Source of the DNA: Pseudohoeflea sp964511625 | GTDB taxonomy: Bacteria; Pseudomonadota; Alphaproteobacteria; Rhizobiales; Rhizobiaceae | NCBI GenBank assembly: GCA_964511625.1 | Contig: CAZEJG010000013.1 | Coordinates: 18,309 to 82,308, forward strand | Length of the DNA: 64,000 bases | Direction: 5' to 3' | Made by a program: the position numbers and the translations under genes | Part shown: in pieces, positions 1-9,326 of the stretch | Layout of the letters: every line of letters begins with the position of its first letter | Position numbering within the stretch: the first letter of the stretch is position 1 | Notes under the pieces: generated by a model | Told to the model about the DNA's origin: nothing | Databases searched by the model: none | The model's input: the letters and a program-made list of their open reading frames with translations, nothing else

Positions 1-414
1 CCGCAGAAGGTGCGCTCCATCGTCCATCGCGATCCGAACTTCGGCACCGACATCTTCGCCGACGTCACCGCCGATTTCGGCGATTTCACCATGAGCTTCT
101 ACGTCTCGACCCAGATGGCCGCGCGCCAGCTGATGGTCTTCCACGGCGACAAGGGCTTCATCGAGGTCACGGCACCCTTCAACGCCATAGAGTGGGGGAT
201 GCCGGAAGTCACCGTCCATTCGGCAGGGCATGACAAGGCCGACGTCTACCGCTTCGCCGGTGTCCGCCAGTACCGGGTCGAGGCCGAGAATTTCGTCCGT
301 CACGTCGAGGGCGAGGGCAACCCGATCTTCACGCTCGAGGATTCGGTGAAGAACCAGAAGTTTATCGACGCGATCTACCGCGCCGCCGACAAGGACGGTT
401 GGGAAACGGTCTGA
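1..414 (+). CDS. Gfo/Idh/MocA family oxidoreductase, C-terminal part (5' end outside the window)
   Basis: The reading frame is open from the first base and stops with TGA at 412-414, so only about the last 137 residues of the protein are present. The visible part has the look of the C-terminal alpha/beta domain of Gfo/Idh/MocA NAD(P)-dependent sugar or inositol dehydrogenases: a strand-rich stretch ending in GDKGFIEV, followed by an acidic helix with NFVRHVEGEG and the closing SVKNQKFIDAIYRAA helix that is typical of the family end. The Rossmann NAD-binding domain lies upstream and cannot be checked, so the substrate is unknown. The gene is convergent with the gtrA-like gene, with 7 nt between the stop codons. 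Confidence 0.7.
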   Translation, partial: PQKVRSIVHRDPNFGTDIFADVTADFGDFTMSFYVSTQMAARQLMVFHGDKGFIEVTAPFNAIEWGMPEVTVHSAGHDKADVYRFAGVRQYRVEAENFVRHVEGEGNPIFTLEDSVKNQKFIDAIYRAADKDGWETV

Positions 415-421
415 TCCGGGA

Positions 422-820
422 TCAGGGCAGTTCGCTTTCCGTCGGCGGCTTGCCGAAGACGAAGCGGGAATAGCCCAGATAGGAGAAAACCGTCGCCGAA
501 GCGGAGCCTAGGATCAGCGCCACATAGGGCGACACCTTGGGCGCGATCAGGATGATGATCGAGTAGACGCAGTAATTAAGCAGCGCCGAGCCGAGCCCGA
601 CGCTGCCGTAACGCGCGCCTTCGCTTCTCAGCGGTCGGCCCGAGGCGTGGAAGGTGAAGCGCCGGTTGATGTACCAAGTGCATCCCATGGCGGCGGCGAT
701 CGCCAGCGCCCGGCCGAAATAGGGACCGATCGGTGTGTAGGCGAGCGCGAGGTAGAGCACGCCGGTATCGACCAGGAACCCGGTCCCCCCGGCGATGGCG
801 AATGAAATGAACTTCTTCAT
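422..820 (-). CDS. GtrA-like membrane protein (putative lipid-linked sugar flippase)
   Basis: A 132-residue protein with four predicted membrane segments (about 8-28, 36-52, 76-96 and 100-120) and the WYINRRFTF segment after the second helix that is characteristic of the GtrA family. GtrA proteins are thought to flip undecaprenyl-phosphate-linked sugars across the inner membrane. Its ATG overlaps the stop of the upstream glycosyltransferase 2 gene by 4 nt, so the two are almost certainly translationally coupled. With that GT2 and the divergent GT-C protein it makes a complete Gtr-type set. The family is clear from length and topology; the sugar and acceptor cannot be inferred. Confidence 0.82.
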   Translation of the reverse strand: MKKFISFAIAGGTGFLVDTGVLYLALAYTPIGPYFGRALAIAAAMGCTWYINRRFTFHASGRPLRSEGARYGSVGLGSALLNYCVYSIIILIAPKVSPYVALILGSASATVFSYLGYSRFVFGKPPTESELP

Positions 821-1860
821 GCTGCCTTGCGTGATCTCGCGGATTTTTCCCCTGTGCCTTTAACGGCGTCTTCGAGATTTGTCGAATGCGCGGTGCTTGA
901 AGGACGTTCATGACGGCGTCCGCAGTGGGCGGCGGGATGCGAGAGGTAGTGGATGCGCTTCTGCTCCACACGGCCGCGGGCGACCGAATCGAGAATCATC
1001 CCGGCCGAGAAGATCATCAGCGCCATCATCATCAGCGCCATCGCCAGCACCCAGGTGGGCATGCGGCTGACGAGACCCGTGAGGAAATACTCGTTGAGCA
1101 CCGGCACCATCAGCATGAGCGACAGCGACATGACGGCGAGGCTCACATAGCTGAAGAAATAGAACGGCCGGGTTTCCTTCATCAGCATGGCAAGCATCCA
1201 GAGAATGCGTCCGCCGTCCCGGAAGGTGGAGAGCTTGGATTCCGAGCCCTCCGGCCGGCGGCCGTAATCGAGCTCGAGTTCGCTGACCGGCAGCTTCAGC
1301 ACCGAGGCATGGACGCTCATTTCCGTTTCGATCTCGAACCCGCCCGATACCGCCGGGAAGCTCTTGACGAACCGGCGGCTGAAAGCGCGGTAGCCCGAGA
1401 AGATGTCGGAGAACTCGGTGCCGAACATCATCCGGTAGACCCGGTTGAAAAGCGAGTTGCCGAAAGCGTGGCCGCGGCGGCCGGCATCCGCCTTCACCCC
1501 GCGCCGCGTGCCAACCACCATGTCGCAGCGTTCTGTCAGCAGCGTGCGGATCAGTTCCGCGCCGTCGGCCGGGGCATAGGTGCCGTCGCCGTCGGCCATC
1601 AGATAGATGTCGGCGTCGATATCCGAGAACATCCGGCGAACCACATGGCCCTTGCCCTGCCGCAGTTCGCGCACCACGGTGGCGCCCGCAAGAGCTGCCC
1701 TGAGTGCCGTGTCGTCGGAGGAATTGTTGTCGTAGACGTAGATGCGCGCGCCGGGCAGGGCCGCGCGAAAACCCTCGACCACAGGGCCGATGGTTCTCGC
1801 CTCGTTGTAGCAGGGCAGCAGAACGGCAATCTCGAGATCGTCCAGCAGGCCGTCGGTCAT
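817..1860 (-). CDS. Glycosyltransferase family 2, polyprenyl-phosphate sugar transferase type (GtrB-like)
   Basis: A 347-residue GT2. It opens with the nucleotide-binding LPCYNE motif near residue 15, has a DNNSSD turn near 43, the metal-binding DGDGTY near 88-93 and two C-terminal membrane helices (about 237-260 and 270-293), the layout of GtrB/DPM1-type enzymes that load a sugar onto undecaprenyl phosphate on the cytoplasmic face. The ATG at 1860 was chosen because GGAGG sits 5 nt upstream; a TTG 12 nt earlier has no such site. It is first in a two-gene operon with gtrA. The last 45 residues are a basic hydrophilic tail unlike the family core. Confidence 0.86.
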   Translation of the reverse strand: MTDGLLDDLEIAVLLPCYNEARTIGPVVEGFRAALPGARIYVYDNNSSDDTALRAALAGATVVRELRQGKGHVVRRMFSDIDADIYLMADGDGTYAPADGAELIRTLLTERCDMVVGTRRGVKADAGRRGHAFGNSLFNRVYRMMFGTEFSDIFSGYRAFSRRFVKSFPAVSGGFEIETEMSVHASVLKLPVSELELDYGRRPEGSESKLSTFRDGGRILWMLAMLMKETRPFYFFSYVSLAVMSLSLMLMVPVLNEYFLTGLVSRMPTWVLAMALMMMALMIFSAGMILDSVARGRVEQKRIHYLSHPAAHCGRRHERPSSTAHSTNLEDAVKGTGEKSARSRKAA

Positions 1861-1978
1861 TGAGTCCTCCAAGGGGCTCGCAAAGGGGGCGGGCAGGCGC
1901 GCAACGCGCTGCCTTTACTATTTCTTGAGAAGGTTAAGGCTAGGTTGCGCACCGTTCGGATTTCGACGGGAGCCTCCG

Positions 1979-3835
1979 GTGTCAGTGCGGGAAAACCTTC
2001 AATCCCCGGCCTTGCCCACCGACAGGCGCCTCGCTGGTCCCGGCGCGCTCGCCGGGCTCCATCGCCCGGTCTGGATCGCCTTCGCCCTCCTCGTCGGCCT
2101 CGTCGCCGTCATGCATGTGCTCTGGTATGTCGATTATGTCGGCAAGGACAATGACGACGTCATGCGCCTCGTCGTCGTCCGCGATCTCCTCGCCGGGCAG
2201 GGCTGGTTCGACCCGATGCAGTACCGCCTCGGGCTCGAGGGCGGAACGCCGATGCACTGGTCCCGTCTCATCGACCTGCCGATCGCCGCGCTGATCCTGT
2301 TCTTTTCGACCTTTCTGTCGCAGACCAGGGCCGAGGCCGCGGCGCTCTTTGTCTGGCCGCTCCTGACAACGATTCCGCTTCTCTATTCGGCTGCCGCCGG
2401 TTCCCGCCGGTTGAGCGGAGGCGCGGACAGCCGTGCGGCCGCCATCCTCGGGCTCGCCGCCGCCTTTCTTTTCGTGCTCTCGGTCGGACGTTTCCGTCCC
2501 GGTGCCATCGATCATCACAATGTCCAGATGGCGATCGTCGCGGTGCTCGCCGCCTGCCTGGTCCAGCCCTTTGCCCGCAGGTCGGCCTACACGCTCGGCG
2601 GTTTTGTCGCCGCACTCGCAATCGCGGTAGGCGCCGAAACCACGCCGCAGATCGCCATCGCCTGCGCAACAGTGGCCGGACTCTGGCTCTGGTTCGGGGA
2701 AACCGCCCGCCGCGCCACGATCGCGTTCGGGCTGACGCTGGCGCTGGCGCTGACCGCCTTCTTCTATCTCACGATCCCGCCTGCCCGGTATGGTGCTGTC
2801 GTCTGCGACGCGCTCTCGCTCGGCTTCTACGCCATCGCAACGGTCGGTGCGGGCGGATTGTGCCTTGTCGCCGCAACGCTCTCGCGCCGCAGCCTGCCGG
2901 TTCGTCTGGTCGGGCTCGTTGCAGTCGGTGCCGCGACCGGGCTGACGACACTTCTGGTCGCGCCGCAATGTTTGTCCAACCCGCTGTCCAACCTCGATCC
3001 GCTGCTGGTCCGGATGTGGCTCAGTTCGGTGACCGAAGCCCAGCCGGTCTGGCGACAGCTGGCCTACGAACCCTTCACCGCAGGCGGCTACTATCTCGTT
3101 CCGCTGATCGCCCTCTTCTGCGCCGCTCTCGCCATCCGCCAGGGCCGCATGGTGCGCGAGCATCTGGTGCTGGTCGCCATGATCGCCGTCGCCTACGCCA
3201 TTGCGCTCATCCAGGTTCGCGGCGCTGTCTTCTCCAATCTTCTGTCGATCTTCGTGCTCGCCCCCGTCGTTGCCGGCCTGCGCGCCCGCTCCAATGCCGA
3301 TCCGAAGAACGGTACGAAGGGGCTGGCCTTCGCCGCCATGGCGCTCGCCTCCGTTCCCTTTGTATGGGCGCTCGCCGGAAGCCTTGTCTCCTCCGGCTAT
3401 CACGCGCTTGCCGGCGAGACCGAAACCGCCGCGGTGGAAACCGACGAGGGCGCGGCCTGCCTGACGTCGGAGGCCATGGCGCCGCTTGCGGCCGAGCCCG
3501 ACGGTGTCGTCGCCAACGTCTCCAATCTCGGCGCCACGGTGTTGCGTTACACCGGCCACCGCACGCTTTCGGCGCCCTACCACCGTAACCAGGCAGGCAT
3601 GCTCGCCGAACTCCATATCGGTCTGTCACCGCGCGAAGAGGCACGACGCTATCTCGATGCGGCAGGCGTCACGCTCGTCGCCTTCTGTGGATCCGACCCG
3701 CAGATCGGCAATTTCGAGCGCGACGCTCCCGACGGGCTCTATGCGCAGCTCAGGAAGGGACAAGTGCCCGACTGGCTCGAGCCGGTACCGGGAACGCTCG
3801 GAAAGCCGCTCGAGATCTTCCGCTACCGGCCCTGA
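1979..3835 (+). CDS. Multi-spanning membrane protein, probable GT-C glycosyltransferase
   Basis: About 618 residues with at least ten hydrophobic segments and a non-membrane C-terminal domain of about 150 residues, the architecture of GT-C fold transferases. The first periplasmic loop carries DNDDVMR (about residue 59), comparable to the acidic loop motif of GT-C enzymes, and a later loop carries PGAIDHHNVQ (about 178), resembling the DHH motif of STT3/AglB/PglB proteins. Such enzymes use polyprenyl-linked sugars on the periplasmic side. It is divergent from the GT2-GtrA pair, which would supply such a donor. The GTG at 1979 follows GGGAG by 6 nt; an upstream TTG at 1925 would add 18 atypical residues. 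No specific family name can be given with certainty. Confidence 0.65.
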   Translation: MSVRENLQSPALPTDRRLAGPGALAGLHRPVWIAFALLVGLVAVMHVLWYVDYVGKDNDDVMRLVVVRDLLAGQGWFDPMQYRLGLEGGTPMHWSRLIDLPIAALILFFSTFLSQTRAEAAALFVWPLLTTIPLLYSAAAGSRRLSGGADSRAAAILGLAAAFLFVLSVGRFRPGAIDHHNVQMAIVAVLAACLVQPFARRSAYTLGGFVAALAIAVGAETTPQIAIACATVAGLWLWFGETARRATIAFGLTLALALTAFFYLTIPPARYGAVVCDALSLGFYAIATVGAGGLCLVAATLSRRSLPVRLVGLVAVGAATGLTTLLVAPQCLSNPLSNLDPLLVRMWLSSVTEAQPVWRQLAYEPFTAGGYYLVPLIALFCAALAIRQGRMVREHLVLVAMIAVAYAIALIQVRGAVFSNLLSIFVLAPVVAGLRARSNADPKNGTKGLAFAAMALASVPFVWALAGSLVSSGYHALAGETETAAVETDEGAACLTSEAMAPLAAEPDGVVANVSNLGATVLRYTGHRTLSAPYHRNQAGMLAELHIGLSPREEARRYLDAAGVTLVAFCGSDPQIGNFERDAPDGLYAQLRKGQVPDWLEPVPGTLGKPLEIFRYRP

Positions 3836-3915
3836 CCGGGCGGTTTGCAAGAGACGGGCGCGGCTGTATCCTCTGAGAAGGTGATTTGCGCGCCGATGTC
3901 GCGCTGGAGGAAGAA

Positions 3916-4938
3916 TTGATCCATTTCGGCATGTTTGCCCGCCTGATGCGCGCGGCTCTCCTTTTCGGCGCAGCGGCGGCCTCGATCCCGGCGGCCGCGG
4001 CAGCCGACGGCAATGCCGTCGCCAAGCAGCTCTTCGGCCACGTCAAGCTGCCCGCCGCGATCGCCTCCGAGCCGCACGGCTTTTATTCCAAGGGCTGCAT
4101 CGCGGGCGCAGTGGCGATCCCCACCGACGGCCCGACCTGGCAGGCCATGCGCCTGTCGCGCAACCGGCGTTGGGGCCATCCCGACATGATCGCGCTGATC
4201 GAGCGGCTTTCGCGTGAGGCTGCTCAGCAGGACGGCTGGCCGGGTCTCCTGATTGGCGACATCTCGCAGCCGCGCGGCGGGCCGATGCTCTCCGGGCATG
4301 CGTCCCACCAGATGGGGCTCGACGCCGACATCTGGCTCAATCCGATGCCGAACCGCACGCTGACTGTGCGCGAACGCGAGGACATTTCCGCCGTCTCCAT
4401 GCTCAAGGGCGATACGCTCTATGTCGACCCGAACCGCTGGACCGACGCCCATGCGCGGCTGATCGTCCGGGCGGCGAGCTACCCGGAAGTCGAGCGCATC
4501 TTCGTCCATCCGGGCATCAAGAAGAAGCTCTGCGACACCTGGAAGGGCGACCGCTCGGCCTTCAACAAGATCCGTCCCTACTGGGGACACCACTATCACT
4601 TCCATATCCGGATGAGCTGCCCGAAGGGCGCGCGCGATTGCAAGTCGCAGGCCGCGCCGCCCGCCGGCGACGGCTGCGACAAGTCGCTCGCCTGGTGGTT
4701 TACCGACGAACCCTGGAAGCCGGCCAAGCCCGCCAAGCCGGGGGAAAAGCCCAAGCCGAAACGCGAAATGCGGCTGTCGGAGCTGCCGGCCGCCTGCGCC
4801 CGCGTCATCGATGCGCCGTCGCCGTCCTCGGAGGCCGCGGTGACATTCGAGCCCGGCATGGCCGTCATGCGGGCGAGCGCTTCCACGGTCCTTCCGTCCG
4901 CCAACATCCCCGTGCCGACGCCCCGGCCTGTCAACTGA
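3916..4938 (+). CDS. mepA: Penicillin-insensitive murein endopeptidase MepA (M74)
   Basis: A zinc metallopeptidase cleaving D-alanyl-meso-diaminopimelyl cross-links of peptidoglycan in the periplasm. After a hydrophobic N-terminal signal peptide ending in a run of alanines, the LAS-family metal motif appears as SGHASHQMGLDADIW (about 127-141) and the second half as HHYHFHIRMSCP (about 222). The length (340 aa) exceeds E. coli MepA because of a C-terminal extension rich in Pro/Lys (PAKPAKPGEKPKPK). The TTG at 3916 is preferred because GGAGG lies exactly 5 nt before it; the first ATG (3931) has no ribosome binding site. It stands alone between the GT-C gene and mgsA. Confidence 0.9.
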   Translation: MIHFGMFARLMRAALLFGAAAASIPAAAAADGNAVAKQLFGHVKLPAAIASEPHGFYSKGCIAGAVAIPTDGPTWQAMRLSRNRRWGHPDMIALIERLSREAAQQDGWPGLLIGDISQPRGGPMLSGHASHQMGLDADIWLNPMPNRTLTVREREDISAVSMLKGDTLYVDPNRWTDAHARLIVRAASYPEVERIFVHPGIKKKLCDTWKGDRSAFNKIRPYWGHHYHFHIRMSCPKGARDCKSQAAPPAGDGCDKSLAWWFTDEPWKPAKPAKPGEKPKPKREMRLSELPAACARVIDAPSPSSEAAVTFEPGMAVMRASASTVLPSANIPVPTPRPVN

Positions 4939-5057
4939 TTGACATGTCGCGAGACTAAGCGAGGAGGCTTCCCGTGATCGCCGCCTTTACAGACACCCGG
5001 AAATAGCTCTAATCCAACGTTCAAATCGTTTTAAATTCCGAGACCGCAAGCAGACTG

Positions 5058-5459
5058 ATGAAGCCCGGCCAGAAAATAGCGCTGATCGCCCATGATCAGA
5101 TGAAGGACGAGATGGCCGATTTCGCTCGCGCTCATGCGACGCAACTGGCGCGCTACGGCATTGTCGCCACCGGCACCACCGGCGGCCGCATCCTCGAGGC
5201 CTGCCCCGATCTGGACCTCACCCCGATGAAGAGCGGACCGCTCGGGGGCGATCAGCAGATCGGCGCCCTCATCGCCACCGGCGAGGTCGGGCTGCTGATC
5301 TTTTTCGTCGACCCGCTGACCGCCATGCCGCATGATGTCGACGTCAAGGCGCTGACACGGCTGGCGATCGTCTACGACATTCCCATGGCGCTCAATGCCG
5401 CCACCGCCAAGACCCTGCTGTCCTCGATCCGCGACGAAGCCGCCCGGAGCGGCGGCTGA
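5058..5459 (+). CDS. mgsA: Methylglyoxal synthase
   Basis: A 133-residue enzyme converting dihydroxyacetone phosphate to methylglyoxal and phosphate, a bypass of lower glycolysis. The phosphate-binding TGTTGG (about 38-43), the catalytic loop SGPLGGDQQIG with D65, and the FFVDP-PHDVDVK segment with H92 and D95 match the residues known from E. coli MgsA (D71, H98, D101). Length is slightly below that of E. coli (152) and normal for rhizobial versions. Glucokinase follows after 30 nt on the same strand, so a glycolytic mini-operon is likely. Confidence 0.95.
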   Translation: MKPGQKIALIAHDQMKDEMADFARAHATQLARYGIVATGTTGGRILEACPDLDLTPMKSGPLGGDQQIGALIATGEVGLLIFFVDPLTAMPHDVDVKALTRLAIVYDIPMALNAATAKTLLSSIRDEAARSGG

Positions 5460-5489
5460 GCGGACGGACGGCCCTGACAGGATACCGAG

Positions 5490-6515
5490 ATGCAGACTGG
5501 CCACGACACCAACACCTCCATCGCCTTTCCGGTGCTCATCGGGGATATCGGCGGCACCAATGCCCGCTTCGCCATCCTCGTCGACGCCTTTGCCGCGCCG
5601 AAGGAATTCCCGGTCATCCCGACGGCCTCCTACAAGACCATCGACGAGGCCATCCAGCGCGGCGTGCTCGACAAGACCTCGGTGCAGCCGCGCTCGGCGG
5701 TGCTCGCCATCGCCGGGCCGATCAAGGACGACGAAGTCGATCTCACCAACGCCCCGTGGATCGTCAAGCCGCGCCAGATGATCGCCGAACTCGGCTTCAA
5801 GGACGTCATCCTCATCAACGACTTCGAGGCGCAGGCCATGGCCACCACCTCGGTCGAGCAGAAATATCTCGAGAAGATCGGTGGTGGCGAAGTTCGTCAG
5901 GCCGCCTCCCGCGTCGTTCTCGGCCCTGGAACCGGTCTCGGTGTCGCCGGCCTGGTGCATGCCCGTCACACCTGGTATCCGGTGCCGGGAGAGGGCGGCC
6001 ACATGGACATCGGCCCGCGCAGCGACCGCGACTTCGAGCTGTTTTCGCACTACGAGCGCATCGAGGGCCGCATCTCGGGCGAACAGCTGATCTGCGGCCG
6101 CGGCCTGATGAACATCTATCGCGCCGTCTGCAAGGCCGACGGCCGGGACGTCAAGGCGGCAAGCCCTGCGGAAGTCACCTCTGCCGGTCTCGACGGCATG
6201 GATCCGGCCGCCGTCGAGACACTCGAACTCTTCTGCACCTATCTCGGCCGGCTGGCCGGCGACCTGGCGCTGGTCTTCATGGCCCGCGGCGGCGTCTACC
6301 TGTCGGGCGGCATCGCCCAGATCGTGCTTCCGGTGCTGCGTCACCCCGGCTTCCGCCAGGCCTTCGAGGACAAGGCGCCGCACGGCGAGATCATGCGACA
6401 GATACCGACCTTCGTCGTCACGCATCCGCTGGCAGCCCTTTCCGGCATGGCGGCCTATGCGCGCACCCCGGTCCTCTTCGGTCTGGCGACAGAAGGACGC
6501 CGCTGGAGGGCATAG
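5490..6515 (+). CDS. glk: Glucokinase
   Basis: A 341-residue cytoplasmic ROK-unrelated glucokinase (bacterial Glk family) that phosphorylates glucose with ATP. The phosphate-1 motif GDIGGTNARFA is at 18-28, the catalytic LINDFEAQA segment follows near 108, the GPGTGLGVAGL adenosine/phosphate segment near 147 and the EGGHMDIGP substrate loop near 168. It lies 30 nt downstream of mgsA and upstream of the ABC exporter. The GGAACC-free leader has only a weak ACAGGATACCGAG ribosome binding site before the ATG. Confidence 0.94.
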   Translation: MQTGHDTNTSIAFPVLIGDIGGTNARFAILVDAFAAPKEFPVIPTASYKTIDEAIQRGVLDKTSVQPRSAVLAIAGPIKDDEVDLTNAPWIVKPRQMIAELGFKDVILINDFEAQAMATTSVEQKYLEKIGGGEVRQAASRVVLGPGTGLGVAGLVHARHTWYPVPGEGGHMDIGPRSDRDFELFSHYERIEGRISGEQLICGRGLMNIYRAVCKADGRDVKAASPAEVTSAGLDGMDPAAVETLELFCTYLGRLAGDLALVFMARGGVYLSGGIAQIVLPVLRHPGFRQAFEDKAPHGEIMRQIPTFVVTHPLAALSGMAAYARTPVLFGLATEGRRWRA

Positions 6516-6612
6516 GCAAAGCCGGCCGAAAGGGCTATAGAGCCCCCGCCGGACGGGCGGCGCCTATGGTGTGCCCGGGCGGCGGCATGGAAAATCGGAA
6601 CGGGACTGGCCA

Positions 6613-8463
6613 TTGGCAAATTTTTTCAGACGCAAGTCCGGAAAGGTCGAACTCGAGACCATGACCGCGCTGATCTCGCGGATCATGCGCGAGACCGGTC
6701 GCGAGTATGTGCGGGGATATGCGGCGGCGATCGCCTGTCTGCTCCTCGTTGCCGCAACCACGGCGTTCACCGCCTGGATCATGGAAGACATCATCAACGA
6801 GGCGTTTGCCAAGAAGGACCCGAGTGTCCTGTGGCTGATCTGCGGCTCCATCCTCGCCGCTTTCATGATCCGCGGCTTCGCTTCCTACGGCCAGGCCGTC
6901 ATCCTCGCCCGGATCGGCAACAACATCGTCGCCCGCTACCAGCAGCGGGTGATCGACCATCTGATGGCGCTCAACGTGTCGTGGTTCTCCAACAACCGCT
7001 CGACCCACGTAGCTGCACAGATCGCCCAGAACGTCTCCGGCATCCGTGATGTCATGAACATGACGATCACCTCCTTCGCCCGCGATCTCATCACCCTTGT
7101 CGGCCTGGTGGGCGTGATGATCAGCAAGGACCCGGTGCTGTCGCTGGTCGCCGTCATCGTCACCCCGCCGGTGATCCTGTCCTTGCGTTATATCGCCCGC
7201 CGAATCCGCGTCGTCACCCGCGAATCCGTCGTCCTCAACAGCCGTGTGCTCGGAGCCATGCAGGAGGCGATCCAGGGCATCACCGTGGTGAAGGCCTTCA
7301 CCATGGAAGAGCAGATCAGCCAGCGCTCGGGCGACCTGATCCGCGCCGCCGAGGAGCGCTCCAACCGCATCGCCCGGCTTTCGGAACGCACCTCGCCGCT
7401 GACCGAGACCGTGGCCGGTTTCGCCATTTCCGGCGTCGTCGCCTACGCCTCCTACAAGCTGATCTTCTCCGGCGAACTGCCCGGCGCCTTCATCTCCTTC
7501 ATCACGGCGCTGCTACTGGCCTACGACCCGGCGCGGCGTCTGGCCCGGCTGCAGGTCTCGCTCGAACGCGCCGTGGTCAATGCCCGGATGATCTACGAGA
7601 TCCTCGACACCAAGCCCAAGCAGGCCGACGATGTGGGCGCCGGCGAACTGACGATGACCGAGGGGCGCATCGAATTCGTCGATGTCAGCTTTGCCTATGA
7701 GGTCGGGGAACGGGTTCTCGATCACGTCAGTTTCGTTGCCGAGCCCGGCAAGATGACCGCCTTTGTCGGCCCCTCGGGCGCCGGTAAGTCGACGCTCATC
7801 AGCCTGCTGCCGCGTTTCTATGACGCAGACGAGGGCCAGATCCTCATCGACGGCACCGATATCAACACGGTGAAGAAGGCATCGCTGAGGTCGAAGATGG
7901 CCTATGTGCCGCAGCATCCCTATCTCTTCGACGGAACCATCGCCGACAACATCCGCTACGGCCGCCCCGATGCCACCGATGCCGAGGTCGAGGAAGCGGC
8001 CCGCCGCGCCCAGGCCCACGACTTCATCCTCGCCCAGCCGCAGGGCTACGACACGCCGCTTGGCGAGAACGGCGCCAATCTCTCCGGTGGTCAGCGGCAG
8101 CGCATATCGATCGCCCGCGCGTTGATCCGCAATGCACCCATCCTGCTGCTCGACGAAGCCACCTCGGCGCTCGACAACGAATCCGAGGCGCTGGTGCAGA
8201 AGGCGCTGGAAACCGCCATGGCGGGGCGCACGGTGCTGGTCATCGCGCATCGCCTTTCGACCATCTACAAGGCGGACCGGATCATCGTCATGCAGGGCGG
8301 CCGCATCGTCGAGAGCGGCACCCATGAACAGCTGCTCGGCGAGCCCGGCGGCGTCTACACGCGGCTGCAGAAGCTCGCCGGCGACCGCGACATGGACATG
8401 CGGGACGCGGGGTCCAAGCCTGCCGAGGCTGTCGCCAAACGAAAGAAGGAAGGCGAACGATGA
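6613..8463 (+). CDS. ABC exporter, fused permease and ATPase (MsbA-like)
   Basis: A half-transporter of about 616 residues: six membrane helices in residues 30-320, then a nucleotide-binding domain with Walker A GPSGAGKST at 386-394, the signature LSGGQRQ at about 490-496, Walker B ILLLDEATSALD just after 510 and an H-loop VIAHRLS near 546. The type IV exporter layout fits lipid or drug export; MsbA-type lipid A flipping is possible but unproven. The TTG at 6613 gives a family-like N terminus; GTG at 6571 and ATG at 6661 are alternatives. Its stop overlaps the dapB ATG by 4 nt, so the two are cotranslated. Confidence 0.88.
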   Translation: MANFFRRKSGKVELETMTALISRIMRETGREYVRGYAAAIACLLLVAATTAFTAWIMEDIINEAFAKKDPSVLWLICGSILAAFMIRGFASYGQAVILARIGNNIVARYQQRVIDHLMALNVSWFSNNRSTHVAAQIAQNVSGIRDVMNMTITSFARDLITLVGLVGVMISKDPVLSLVAVIVTPPVILSLRYIARRIRVVTRESVVLNSRVLGAMQEAIQGITVVKAFTMEEQISQRSGDLIRAAEERSNRIARLSERTSPLTETVAGFAISGVVAYASYKLIFSGELPGAFISFITALLLAYDPARRLARLQVSLERAVVNARMIYEILDTKPKQADDVGAGELTMTEGRIEFVDVSFAYEVGERVLDHVSFVAEPGKMTAFVGPSGAGKSTLISLLPRFYDADEGQILIDGTDINTVKKASLRSKMAYVPQHPYLFDGTIADNIRYGRPDATDAEVEEAARRAQAHDFILAQPQGYDTPLGENGANLSGGQRQRISIARALIRNAPILLLDEATSALDNESEALVQKALETAMAGRTVLVIAHRLSTIYKADRIIVMQGGRIVESGTHEQLLGEPGGVYTRLQKLAGDRDMDMRDAGSKPAEAVAKRKKEGER

Positions 8464-9293
8464 CACAGTCCGTGACGACCATGGGTCTCGTCGTGGTCGG
8501 CGCCGCCGGCCGCATGGGCCGTTCGCTGATTCGCGCCATCGACGAGATCGACGGCGTGCATCTCGCCGCGGCGATCGAGCGGCCCGGAACCGAGGCGATC
8601 GGCCGCGACGCCGGCGAACTGGCCGGCCTTCCGGCGTCGGGCGTGCTGGTGACCGAGGATGCGCTCGCCGCTTTTGCGAATGCCGAGGGAGTTCTCGATT
8701 TCACCCGTCCGGAAGCCTCGCTCGAATTTGCCGATCTGGCTGCCCAGGCCCGCATCGTCCACGTGCTCGGCACCACCGGTATGGGACCGGAATGCGACGG
8801 CCGCATCCAGGCCGCCTCCCGCCATGCCCGCATCGTCAAGTCCGGCAACATGAGCCTCGGAGTCAATCTTCTGTCGGTTCTGGTCGAGCAGGCGGCGCGC
8901 GCGCTAAACGCCGCCGACTGGGATATCGACGTGCTGGAGATGCACCACAAGCACAAGGTCGACGCGCCTTCCGGCACGGCCCTGCTTCTCGGCCAGGCGG
9001 CAGCCACGGGCCGCGAGATCGACCTCGAAGGCGCCTCGGTGCGCGTCCGCGACGGCATCACCGGCGCCCGCGAGCCCGGCACGATCGGCTTCGCCACCCT
9101 CCGCGGCGGCTCGGTGGTGGGTGAGCATTCGGTGCTGTTCGCCGGCGAGGGCGAGATGATAGAGTTGCGCCACGAGGCGCTCGACCGCTCGATCTTCGCC
9201 CGCGGCGCGGTCAAGGCGGCACTCTGGGCGCGCGGGCAGAAACCCGGCCTCTATTCGATGCGCGACGTGCTGGGCCTTTCGGCCTCCGTCTGA
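8460..9293 (+). CDS. dapB: 4-hydroxy-tetrahydrodipicolinate reductase
   Basis: A 277-residue cytoplasmic enzyme of the diaminopimelate/lysine pathway. The NAD(P)-binding glycine motif VVGAAGRMGR is at 12-21, the GTTGMG segment at about 103 and the catalytic EMHHKHKVDAPSGTA signature at about 160-174 with the His pair and the Lys expected for DapB. ATG at 8460 overlaps the ABC exporter stop (ATGA). gpmA follows 33 nt later. Confidence 0.97.
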   Translation: MTQSVTTMGLVVVGAAGRMGRSLIRAIDEIDGVHLAAAIERPGTEAIGRDAGELAGLPASGVLVTEDALAAFANAEGVLDFTRPEASLEFADLAAQARIVHVLGTTGMGPECDGRIQAASRHARIVKSGNMSLGVNLLSVLVEQAARALNAADWDIDVLEMHHKHKVDAPSGTALLLGQAAATGREIDLEGASVRVRDGITGAREPGTIGFATLRGGSVVGEHSVLFAGEGEMIELRHEALDRSIFARGAVKAALWARGQKPGLYSMRDVLGLSASV

Positions 9294-9326
9294 ACCCTGG
9301 AACCTCAGTCAGCGAAGGAAGTCATC

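Noticed and set aside
1982..3616. A 544-codon open frame antisense to the GT-C gene
   Set aside because: Arg/Gly/Asp-rich shadow with no recognisable domain, while the sense frame has regular membrane helices.
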